DNA of 5,199 nucleotides from Alphaproteobacteria bacterium (GTDB lineage Bacteria; Pseudomonadota; Alphaproteobacteria; Puniceispirillales; Puniceispirillaceae): contig JAKMFG010000077.1 of the NCBI GenBank assembly GCA_022425565.1, positions 1-5,199 of the forward strand. The letters run 5' to 3'. The notes beneath the pieces were generated by a model. That model saw nothing but the letters and a program-made list of their open reading frames with translations, ran no database searches and had not been told where the DNA came from. The translations under genes were made by a program, and so were the position numbers. Shown here in pieces: positions 1 through 5,199 of the stretch. Position 1 is the first letter of the stretch, and the number at the start of each line of letters is the position of its first letter.

Positions 1-617
1 GCCTCAACCAGTTTTCCACCATCGAGAAACAGCACATCCTGGCCCAGGCGCTCGGCCTGCGAGCGGTTGTGTGTCGTCATCACTATGGTGGTACCGGCTG
101 CATGTGCTTCCCGGATCATGTCTTCGACAAACTTGGTGGCGGCAAAATCCAGATGCGCCGTCGGCTCATCGAGAAACAGGATGTCGGGTTTCGTGGCAAG
201 CGCACCAATCAGGGCCAATTTCTGTTGCTCGCCGCCAGACAGGGCCCTTGCGGGCGCGTTCATCCGGTCCTGAATGCCGGCACGCGTCATCCAGTCAGCC
301 AGTTCCGTTTCGCTCTGCCCAGGGCAGACAAAGCGCAGATGTCCGGCTGCCGTCCGGCGCATGATGATCGGTTTCTGGAAGACCATTTTCTGGCGGTCGC
401 GCCGCGGCGCATCGACGGCTCCGGAATCAATCTCTAGAAGACCGTGAATACAACTGAGCAGCAGCGTCTTTCCGGCGCCGTTATACCCAAGTAGGAAGGT
501 GACACTTCCCCTTCGAATGTCCAGTGAGACGGAGTCCAGAAGCCTGTTGCCGTCGCGCGTCAGGCAGATATCCCGTGCCGACAGTATCATTTCACTGGTT
601 TGGCTATCAGACGTCAT
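1..617 (-). CDS. tupC: Tungstate-type ABC transporter ATP-binding protein (TupC-like), C-terminus cut by window edge
   Basis: This is the nucleotide-binding subunit of an ABC importer; on the cytoplasmic face it would hydrolyse ATP to drive uptake through the permease encoded just upstream. The reading frame is open from ATG at 617 to the left edge, giving 205 residues. All ABC motifs are visible: Walker A GYNGAGKT (residues 44-51), Q-loop Gln81 in VFQKP, signature LSGGE (126-130), Walker B ILFLDEP (146-152) with Glu151, and the H-loop His183 in TTHN. The Walker A has Tyr where Pro is common, which does not touch the catalytic Lys50. Probably only a few tens of residues are missing, judging from the usual size of small TupC-type ATPases. 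The start lies inside the last codons of the permease gene (11-base overlap), so the two are probably co-translated; Met10 is an alternative start. The tungstate assignment rests on the permease; molybdate or another oxyanion remains possible. Confidence 0.9.
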   Translation of the reverse strand, partial: MTSDSQTSEMILSARDICLTRDGNRLLDSVSLDIRRGSVTFLLGYNGAGKTLLLSCIHGLLEIDSGAVDAPRRDRQKMVFQKPIIMRRTAAGHLRFVCPGQSETELADWMTRAGIQDRMNAPARALSGGEQQKLALIGALATKPDILFLDEPTAHLDFAATKFVEDMIREAHAAGTTIVMTTHNRSQAERLGQDVLFLDGGKLVE

Positions 618-1314
618 GGCCAAGGTTCCGAAGGCTGTTGCGCAGAATTTGGCTGGCAATGTTCACCACCAGGGCGACAAGCAACAGTACAATCCCGAGT
701 GCCATGGCAAACGCAAGTTCGCCCATCGACGTGGCAAGCGCGATTGACGTCGTCATCACGCGTGTTGAATGCCGGATATTGCCACCAACAATCATCACTG
801 CTCCGACCTCGGAAATGGCGCGCCCGAAGCACACTAGCCCGATTGTCAGAAGCGTGGCGCGGGCCTCGAAAACGAGCGTGCGGATGCGGTCAAACCTGCC
901 AAGGCCGAGTGACTGGAAGAGTGGGGAATATTCTGTGTTCAAGGCTTCGAATGCCTGCCTTGACAGCGCGATTGAGATCGGAAGGACAAGCACGGTTTGC
1001 GCGATCATCATTGCTGCCGGTGTGTAAAGAATACCCAGAAATCCAAACGGGCCGGCGCGGGAAATCAGAAGATAGATCAGCAGGCCGATCACGACCGGTG
1101 GCATCCCGAGAAACGTATTGCTGATTACAATCAGGGGCGTACGCCCGGGAAACCTGTAAGAGGCGAGGATTGCGCCAAGTGGCAGGCCAAGCAGTAGCGA
1201 TGTCACCACAGCTGTCATGCTTACCGTCAGCGACAGGCCGATGATGGACATAAGCTCAGGATCACCGTTGGCGAGCAGCGTGAGCGCAATCTGGAAAGGG
1301 GTCAGGAAATCCAT
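607..1314 (-). CDS. tupB: Tungstate-type ABC transporter permease (TupB-like)
   Basis: This is the inner-membrane channel subunit of an ABC oxyanion importer, 235 residues, of the BPD_transp_1 family. About five hydrophobic segments can be seen: roughly residues 23-52, 60-84, 92-118, 152-178 and 199-224. The cytoplasmic coupling (EAA-type) region is FGRAISEVGAVMIVGGN (163-179). Together with the following RVMTTSIAL it is, from memory of the family, very characteristic of TupB tungstate permeases rather than of ModB or sulfate permeases. ATG at 1314 is the only sensible start, because an in-frame stop lies about 36 bases upstream with no other ATG, GTG or TTG between; no strong ribosome binding site is visible. 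The gene overlaps the ATPase by 11 bases. It lies 89 bases downstream of the DUF2244 gene, and no clear T-tailed terminator separates them, so read-through is possible. The periplasmic binding protein TupA is not beside it on this side. Confidence 0.92.
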   Translation of the reverse strand: MDFLTPFQIALTLLANGDPELMSIIGLSLTVSMTAVVTSLLLGLPLGAILASYRFPGRTPLIVISNTFLGMPPVVIGLLIYLLISRAGPFGFLGILYTPAAMMIAQTVLVLPISIALSRQAFEALNTEYSPLFQSLGLGRFDRIRTLVFEARATLLTIGLVCFGRAISEVGAVMIVGGNIRHSTRVMTTSIALATSMGELAFAMALGIVLLLVALVVNIASQILRNSLRNLGHDV

Positions 1315-1403
1315 AACGGCAATGTGGCGCGAAATGACGGTGAATGCATCCTATTTCCGGCAGGAAGAGCTTGTTAATTCGGGCCAGAGGAGGCGGCGCT
1401 GGT
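1315..1403. other. Short intergenic gap between DUF2244 gene and tupB
   Basis: These 89 bases separate two genes on the minus strand. I see no T-tailed stem-loop and no convincing promoter or ribosome binding site. Nothing here shows whether tupB has its own promoter or is read from the DUF2244 promoter. Confidence 0.5.
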
Positions 1404-1952
1404 TCAGCGGGACCCTTCCGCGGGTTCAGCAACTGCGGGATCTTCGTCACGCAGCGCGGCGGCCCGCGCTCTTTCCACCATCCTGCCGACCTCTCTTGCC
1501 AGGCGCGGGGTTTCTGCGGGGTGGAGGAACTGTCCGATCTCGGCCGACTTGCCGTGTGACCGGGCGATGATTTTCTGGCGCTGGCGTGATCGCATCTCTG
1601 GCTCTTCACGCGGCGTCAGTTCAACCTGCACCCATGCGGTTGGCATCTCTGTTGTGTCTCTGTTGCCTTCTGGCGACACATTCTCGATTTTCAGCTTCCT
1701 GCTCGTTGCTGTCAGATGCTGGCGGCGTTTTGCGGCGCGGTAATTCAGTTTGAATGCAACCCAGACGACGAGAATCTCGAGGCCAAGGAAGCCGATGACC
1801 GGCCAGGCGCCAAGCAGGAAAAAGCCGAGGCCAATGCAAAAAGCAAGCGAGCCGAGGGCTGCCATCACAAGGGCAAAGCCGCGTGGTGACAGCGACCTGT
1901 GCGGCCAGATGGTCAGGCTTTCCCGGAATCTGTTGCTGTCGCTGTCGGTCAT
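1404..1952 (-). CDS. DUF2244 family integral membrane protein
   Basis: A 182-residue inner-membrane protein of unknown function. The N-terminal part carries the family hallmark PHRSLSPRGF (residues 17-26). Two closely spaced hydrophobic segments follow (about 27-48 and 49-68, the second containing GAWPVIGFLGLEIL), then the basic NYRAAKRRQ stretch (70-78), which should sit on the cytoplasmic side. The C-terminal half is soluble and ends with the conserved HGKSAEIGQFLHPAE block (133-147) before a variable Ala/Glu-rich tail. Length matches the family. ATG at 1952 is preceded two codons upstream by an in-frame TGA, so this is the first possible start, although no good ribosome binding site lies at the normal distance. 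Alphaproteobacteria often carry DUF2244 genes near respiratory or DNA-repair genes; its placement before a tungstate transporter is probably incidental. No biochemical role can be given. Confidence 0.85.
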   Translation of the reverse strand: MTDSDSNRFRESLTIWPHRSLSPRGFALVMAALGSLAFCIGLGFFLLGAWPVIGFLGLEILVVWVAFKLNYRAAKRRQHLTATSRKLKIENVSPEGNRDTTEMPTAWVQVELTPREEPEMRSRQRQKIIARSHGKSAEIGQFLHPAETPRLAREVGRMVERARAAALRDEDPAVAEPAEGSR

Positions 1953-1966
1953 GAAAAATCAGTCAT
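1949..1966 (-). other. Possible five-codon leader ORF (MTDFS) coupled to DUF2244 gene
   Basis: On the minus strand an ATG at 1966 opens a five-codon frame, MTDFS, whose TGA overlaps the DUF2244 ATG as ATGA. A GGAGG sequence (1983-1979) lies 12 bases upstream of this small frame but 26 bases before the DUF2244 start. A ribosome could load on the small frame and re-initiate at the overlapping ATG. It may equally be chance; there is no conservation evidence. Confidence 0.2.
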
Positions 1967-1983
1967 GTGTGAAACTGGCCTCC

Positions 1984-2012
1984 AGTAGCCACAAAGCCGG
2001 CTTTGTGGTCAA
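1984..2012 (-). promoter_or_regulatory. Putative promoter for the DUF2244 gene
   Basis: Reading leftwards, TTGACC (2012-2007) resembles a -35 element, and GCTACT (1989-1984), 17 bases later, is a weak -10 match. The spacer is occupied almost entirely by a perfect palindrome, as would suit a regulated promoter. Against it, the predicted start of transcription would lie at or beyond the GGAGG sequence nearest the gene. This is a by-eye prediction. Confidence 0.3.
1989..2008. promoter_or_regulatory. Perfect 20-base palindrome, candidate operator
   Basis: The left arm CCACAAAGCC is followed directly by its exact reverse complement GGCTTTGTGG, with no gap. It sits between divergently transcribed genes, 37 bases from the DUF2244 start and 124 bases from the dioxygenase start. 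Two-fold symmetry of this length is typical of the binding site of a dimeric regulator. A T-run does not follow on either strand, so a terminator is unlikely. Which gene it controls, and which regulator binds it, cannot be read from the window, since no regulator gene is present. Confidence 0.5.
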
Positions 2013-2117
2013 TTGCTATCCTCCCCCAGCCACTGGCCCGCGACAGTGTTACGCATCGTTTGGCAATGCGCCGAGATGGCTTGCCATGGCGCTGCCTGCA
2101 CCGCTAGGCTGAAGATC

Positions 2118-2123
2118 GGAGGG
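2118..2123 (+). promoter_or_regulatory. Ribosome binding site deciding the dioxygenase start
   Basis: GGAGGG lies nine bases before the ATG at 2133. The frame is open further upstream, to an ATG at 2013, but that start has no such site and would add 40 residues unlike the N-terminus of extradiol dioxygenases. This site supports 2133. Confidence 0.75.
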
Positions 2124-2132
2124 CTCGGGCAC

Positions 2133-3107
2133 ATGCCGATTGTTGCGCTTGGATATATGGGTATCAGGTCGCAGGCGCTTGCCGACTGGGCCGACTATGC
2201 CGGCCGGCTTCTTGGCATGCAGAAGGTCGACTCCGGTGGTGGGTCGATGGCCTTCCGTATGGATGACTGGCGCCAGAGGCTGTTAGTGCTTGACGAAAGA
2301 GGCGACGAGTTCGCCTTTATGGGATGGCAGGTGTCTGACGCTTCCGATCTCGATGTGCTGGCAGCGCGGATCGAAGCGTTCGGGATTGCAGTCACCGAAG
2401 CCGGTCGCGGGTTGTGTGACCAGCGTTTTGTCGAGCGCATGATCCATTTTGACGACCCTGACGGAAACCGTGTCGAACTTTTCGCCAGCCCGCGCCTTGC
2501 AACAGACCCGTTTAGCCCCGGCCGTGCCATAGAGGGCTTCCTGACAGGTCCCTACGGCATGGGGCATGCGGTTCTTCATGTTGCCGATGTCGCACCGTTA
2601 CTTCCGCTTTACCGCGACGTGCTCGGCTTTCATGTCAGCGATTATGCGCTGGATCCCTATCCCATGTACTTCTTCCATGTGAACGGCCGCCATCACAGCT
2701 TTGCGATGATCGGCACGGGCCGGCGCGGACTGCATCATTTTATGGTCGAATATCAGAATCTCGACGATGTCGGGCAGGGCTATGACATTGCGCAGCTTGA
2801 GGATGACTGTGTGGCTTACACGCTTGGCCGACATACCAATGACTATATGACCTCCTTCTATGCAAACACGCCCTCGAGCTTTTTCATCGAAAGTGGCTGG
2901 GGAGGCCGGGTCATAGACGTCGACAGCTGGCAGCAACATGAGACGAATGTAGGGCCCAGCTTCTGGGGGCATGAGCGTGTCCATCTTCCCGAGGATCGCC
3001 GCAAGACGATGCGCGATCTTCGCCTCCAGGCCGCCGCCGAGGGTAAGCGCACGCCGATGATGGCGGAGTGTCCTTGGCTGTATGATCAACTAAACCGCTG
3101 CAAATAA
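2133..3107 (+). CDS. Type I extradiol ring-cleavage dioxygenase (BphC-like, vicinal oxygen chelate superfamily)
   Basis: This 324-residue cytoplasmic enzyme should open a catechol ring next to the two hydroxyls (meta-cleavage) using one metal ion, usually Fe(II), and O2. It has the two-domain layout of 2,3-dihydroxybiphenyl 1,2-dioxygenase: a non-catalytic N-terminal VOC domain (about 1-120, ending HFDDPDGNRVELFASP) and a catalytic C-terminal domain (about 140-280). The 2-His-1-Glu metal site is intact: His145 in GMGH, His202 in LHHFMVEY and Glu253 in FFIESGWGG. The second-shell residues expected from BphC are also present: His187 in GRHHSF, His234 in GRHTNDYMTSFY and Tyr243. Spacings such as 187 to 202 (15) and 234-243-253 (9 and 10) match those I recall for BphC. 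It is followed after one base by an aromatic hydroxylase gene, so its likely substrate is the catechol made by that enzyme. The exact substrate cannot be told; dihydroxyphenylpropionate, dihydroxybiphenyl or another alkyl- or aryl-catechol are options. Confidence 0.9.
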   Translation: MPIVALGYMGIRSQALADWADYAGRLLGMQKVDSGGGSMAFRMDDWRQRLLVLDERGDEFAFMGWQVSDASDLDVLAARIEAFGIAVTEAGRGLCDQRFVERMIHFDDPDGNRVELFASPRLATDPFSPGRAIEGFLTGPYGMGHAVLHVADVAPLLPLYRDVLGFHVSDYALDPYPMYFFHVNGRHHSFAMIGTGRRGLHHFMVEYQNLDDVGQGYDIAQLEDDCVAYTLGRHTNDYMTSFYANTPSSFFIESGWGGRVIDVDSWQQHETNVGPSFWGHERVHLPEDRRKTMRDLRLQAAAEGKRTPMMAECPWLYDQLNRCK

Positions 3108-3108
3108 T

Positions 3109-4641
3109 ATGAATAATCCAGATGTCTTCCAGCAGCCTCATCATGAGGTGGTGATTGTCGGCCTTGGCCCGACCGGTGCAACGCTTGCCAATATTCTGGC
3201 CGGATACGGGCTGGATGTGCTCGTCCTGGAACGCGAAGAGTCGGTCTATCCCTTGCCGCGGGCCGTGCATTTCGATGACGAGGCGATGCGGGTCTTCCAG
3301 TCGATCGGTCTTGCCGAGGGCATTGGCCGTGACGCGCGGGTCAATGTCGGCACCAAGTTTGTCGATCGGGACCAGAAGCTGTTGCTTGATTGGCCACGGC
3401 CGCAGGAGACTGGCCCGCTGGGATGGTATCCGAGTTACCGGTTCCATCAACCCGACCTCGAGGCGGAACTGAACCGCGGCATTGCCGCCTGCAAGACTGT
3501 GACCCTGCATCGCGGCGCCTCGGTGACAGCGGTGACCGACCTTGGAAAGGTGGTCGAAGTGAACTACAGCCATGATGGTGCCGAGCATATGGTGACGGCA
3601 GATTATGTCATTGGCACAGACGGTGCGAAATCGGTGGTCCGTGCGGCCATGGACTGTGAATGGGAGGATCTCGGCTTTCAGGAGCGCTGGCTTGTCATCG
3701 ATGTGCAGCTCAACAGGCCTCGGCCTGATCTTGGTGATTTTACTATCCAGACATGTGACCGCGATCGTCCGACGACCTATGTCAGATGTCCGCGTGAATG
3801 GCGCCGTTGGGAAATCAGCCTGTGGCCCGAAGAGGAGGCAGCCGACGTTACGACTGAGGAATTTATCTGGCCGCGCTTGCGTCCGGCAATTACCCCGGAT
3901 GAGGGCCGCATCGCTCGCAAGGCTGTCTACAGTTTTGAATCCAAACTGGCGAGCAGATGGCGTGAAGGAAGGCTGATGATTGCCGGCGACGCTGCGCATC
4001 TAATGCCGCCATTCCTTGGCCAGGGTATGTGCACAGGCATTCGCGACGTTGCCAATCTGGCTTGGAAACTGGCTGCAATTCTACGCTGGGATGCGCCTGA
4101 CAGTCTGCTTGACAGCTATGAATGCGAACGGCGCGAACACACCAGAATCTATATTGAAACCGCAGTACGTGTCGGCGAGATGATGAACAGCGCACAAACA
4201 ACAGACGAGTTGATACATGCAGTGCAGCCGGATGGTTCAGCAAAAATGTCGTCTATTGAAAAGGGTTTGGGTGGTGCGCTAGGGCTATCCAATGACATGA
4301 TGCGTGGAAAACGAGCTTGCCAGCCAAGGCTAGTTTCTGGGGAACTGTTGGGAGATGTTATGGAAAACAAATTTGCGATAATTTGTTCCGAGCAATTTGC
4401 TACATCTCTGGAAAGTATGAGCAGAAAATACTCAAAGGTCTTTTGGTCCGATAGTGATAAAGCATTGAGTGATCTGTTATTCAAAAATGAAGCAAGTAGT
4501 ATCGTCATTCGCCCCGATTTTTACATTCTGGCTTCATTAAAAGCCAATGCGGCAACCGAGGAGCAAATTGAATTTTTTCAATTTTTGTCTGAGTTTTTTG
4601 GAAATTTTCAAGGTGTTGTGAAGAATTCGACTCCCGTCTAA
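3109..4641 (+). CDS. mhpA: FAD-dependent aromatic hydroxylase, MhpA-like 3-(3-hydroxyphenyl)propionate hydroxylase family
   Basis: A 510-residue class A flavoprotein monooxygenase that would add a hydroxyl to a phenolic ring using NAD(P)H and O2. Visible motifs are the N-terminal Rossmann fingerprint GLGPTG (residues 18-23) with Glu41 closing it, the DG motif GTDGAKSVVR (169-178), and the second FAD motif from GDAAHLMPPFLGQG (293-306) through IRDVANLAWKL (311-321). The PRAVHFDDEAMR segment (50-61) is typical of MhpA relatives. A C-terminal thioredoxin-like domain appears to be kept (QPRLVSG at 405-411, IRPDFYILASLKAN at 467-480). The gene begins one base after the dioxygenase stop, without a strong ribosome binding site, so coupled translation is likely; hydroxylation followed by ring cleavage is the natural pathway. 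Oddly, GC is about 57% up to roughly position 4140 but about 38% over 4321-4620, and the tail is Phe-rich (FFQFLSEFFGNF, 489-500). The true substrate is uncertain; the MhpA name marks the family only. Confidence 0.85.
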   Translation: MNNPDVFQQPHHEVVIVGLGPTGATLANILAGYGLDVLVLEREESVYPLPRAVHFDDEAMRVFQSIGLAEGIGRDARVNVGTKFVDRDQKLLLDWPRPQETGPLGWYPSYRFHQPDLEAELNRGIAACKTVTLHRGASVTAVTDLGKVVEVNYSHDGAEHMVTADYVIGTDGAKSVVRAAMDCEWEDLGFQERWLVIDVQLNRPRPDLGDFTIQTCDRDRPTTYVRCPREWRRWEISLWPEEEAADVTTEEFIWPRLRPAITPDEGRIARKAVYSFESKLASRWREGRLMIAGDAAHLMPPFLGQGMCTGIRDVANLAWKLAAILRWDAPDSLLDSYECERREHTRIYIETAVRVGEMMNSAQTTDELIHAVQPDGSAKMSSIEKGLGGALGLSNDMMRGKRACQPRLVSGELLGDVMENKFAIICSEQFATSLESMSRKYSKVFWSDSDKALSDLLFKNEASSIVIRPDFYILASLKANAATEEQIEFFQFLSEFFGNFQGVVKNSTPV

Positions 4642-5199
4642 TGAAATACAAAAATTGCGCAATGACACCTGGCACGAAAAAATTTAAATCAAATACGCCC
4701 GCGGCTGCTTTAGGCATGTCTATCATTGAGGTCTTGATAGCTCTCACGCTTGTTACCATCGCGGCGGTTGGCACGTTTCAGTTGGTATCAACTATTGATA
4801 AGAACTTTATTAATGCACGCAGTGATCTAAACGAGATCTCGGAGGAAGCTGCTTTAGGAAGTATCGCTTATGATGCGTTTATAGAGGACAATCTTTCGGC
4901 AAATTCAAACTTCACCAGTACAGATATCGCTGAATTAAGTGATGTTGGACTTGTTGTGAGTGAACTTATGGGCTCCAGCTCACGAGTTTCAGGTAATTTG
5001 GCATCCTGTCGTTTGGCAAATCCAGCAGATCTACCCAATGCCCAAATCGCCTTTAATTCGGATTGTGTTGTAACATCTGACAATCAAACAATCGCTCAAG
5101 CCATAAACAACATCACTCAACAAGGCAGTGCCGTAACTTTTGTCCTCGATGGGTCAGGCGGACTTTGTTCGGTATCAAAGCAAATCGACAATTCAAGCG
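4141..5199. other. Low-GC segment starting inside the hydroxylase gene
   Basis: Counting 60-base blocks, GC is about 55% at 3601-3660 and 58% at 4081-4140, then 47% at 4141-4200 and 45% at 4201-4260. It recovers briefly to 53% at 4261-4320, then falls to 43, 38, 33, 47 and 28% up to 4620. The prepilin gene stays low (38% at 4861-4920). No inverted repeats, direct repeats or transposase remains mark the transition. Recombination or an acquired segment is an inference. Confidence 0.6.
4641..5199 (+). CDS. Prepilin-like protein with type IV pilin N-terminal methylation motif, C-terminus cut by window edge
   Basis: The frame is open from ATG at 4641 to the right edge (186 residues). A basic leader (residues 1-25, with Lys13, Lys14 and Lys16) ends in Gly25, followed by MSIIEVLIALTLVTIAAVG. 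This fits the prepilin peptidase (PilD/GspO) rule of cleavage after Gly with Glu at mature position 5, here Glu30. Residues 26 to about 50 are the hydrophobic helix that anchors the subunit in the inner membrane and packs the pilus core. Met at mature position +1 instead of Phe is common in minor pilins and pseudopilins of the PilV/GspI kind. The rest (about 51-186) is polar, rich in Ser, Asn and Asp, holds three Cys (about residues 125, 143 and 178), and I do not recognise it. The start overlaps the hydroxylase stop by one base (TAATG). Met8 (4662) is an alternative start that would give an 18-residue leader. Neither start has a clear ribosome binding site. Codon and base use are AT-richer than in the left part of the window. 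Confidence 0.82.
   Translation, partial: MKYKNCAMTPGTKKFKSNTPAAALGMSIIEVLIALTLVTIAAVGTFQLVSTIDKNFINARSDLNEISEEAALGSIAYDAFIEDNLSANSNFTSTDIAELSDVGLVVSELMGSSSRVSGNLASCRLANPADLPNAQIAFNSDCVVTSDNQTIAQAINNITQQGSAVTFVLDGSGGLCSVSKQIDNSS

Noticed and set aside
67..437. Overlapping plus-strand frames in the first 440 bases
   Set aside because: They are antisense to the ABC ATPase, whose Walker A, signature, Walker B and H-loop motifs fix the coding strand.
524..1124. Plus-strand frames of 167-174 codons
   Set aside because: They are antisense to the TupB permease, which has a clear family signature; the translations are Arg/Ser-rich without any motif.
1989..2008. Palindrome as a factor-independent terminator
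   Set aside because: It lies between two gene starts, not after a gene end, and no T-run follows it on either strand.
2061..2086. TGGCAA/TTGCCA inverted repeat and sigma-54-like sequence upstream of the dioxygenase
   Set aside because: The arms are only six bases long, and the TGGC to TTGC distance is 20 bases, not the roughly 11 needed for a sigma-54 promoter.
2013..2132. 40-codon N-terminal extension of the dioxygenase from an upstream ATG
   Set aside because: The ATG at 2133 has a GGAGGG site nine bases upstream and gives the usual N-terminal VOC start. The extension is Cys/Pro/Trp-rich intergenic-type sequence.
2598..3089. Minus-strand frame of 163 codons
   Set aside because: Antisense to the catalytic domain of the dioxygenase; no independent motif or ribosome binding site supports it.
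2911..3999. Long open frame on the minus strand (362 codons)
   Set aside because: It lies wholly antisense to the dioxygenase and hydroxylase genes, both of which show conserved family motifs. Its translation shows no recognisable domain and looks like the usual shadow frame of GC-rich DNA.
4141..4320. Assembly chimera or gene fusion at the composition change
   Set aside because: The reading frame continues without disturbance and the C-terminal part retains hydroxylase-family motifs, so a random join is unlikely, though only read mapping can exclude it fully.
4616..4644. TTGTGA...TAATGA as a promoter for the prepilin gene
   Set aside because: The -10 match is poor and would overlap the start codon at 4641.

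Overview
The window reads as a bacterial chromosome segment, most likely from an alphaproteobacterium. The evidence is the alphaproteobacterial-style DUF2244 membrane protein, the TupB/TupC-type oxyanion transporter, the compact 510-residue MhpA-like hydroxylase and the moderately high GC of the first 4.1 kb (about 55-58% in the blocks I counted). The species cannot be named from this sequence.

Left part, minus strand (1-1952): three genes point leftwards. Read in their own direction they are a DUF2244 membrane protein (1952-1404), a tungstate-type ABC permease TupB (1314-607) and its ATPase TupC (617 to beyond the left edge). The permease and ATPase overlap by 11 bases and should be translationally coupled. 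The substrate-binding protein TupA is not in the window.

Middle (1953-2132): a divergent intergenic region of 180 bases. It holds a perfect 20-base palindrome lying between promoter-like -35 and -10 elements that face the DUF2244 gene, and a good ribosome binding site for the rightward genes.

Right part, plus strand (2133-5199): a two-domain type I extradiol ring-cleavage dioxygenase with a complete set of metal and catalytic residues is followed, one base later, by an FAD-dependent aromatic hydroxylase of the MhpA family. The two would plausibly act in sequence: hydroxylation of a phenolic acid or similar ring to a catechol, then meta-cleavage. The hydroxylase stop codon overlaps the start codon of a prepilin-like gene that runs off the right edge. 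This third gene has a clear prepilin peptidase site and no obvious link to aromatic catabolism.

Main oddity: base composition falls from about 57% GC to about 38% GC inside the last third of the hydroxylase gene and stays low through the prepilin gene. This suggests a recombination or island boundary inside or near an otherwise intact catabolic gene. Apart from this and the palindrome, the window consists of recognisable families; I did not find an evident new multi-gene system.
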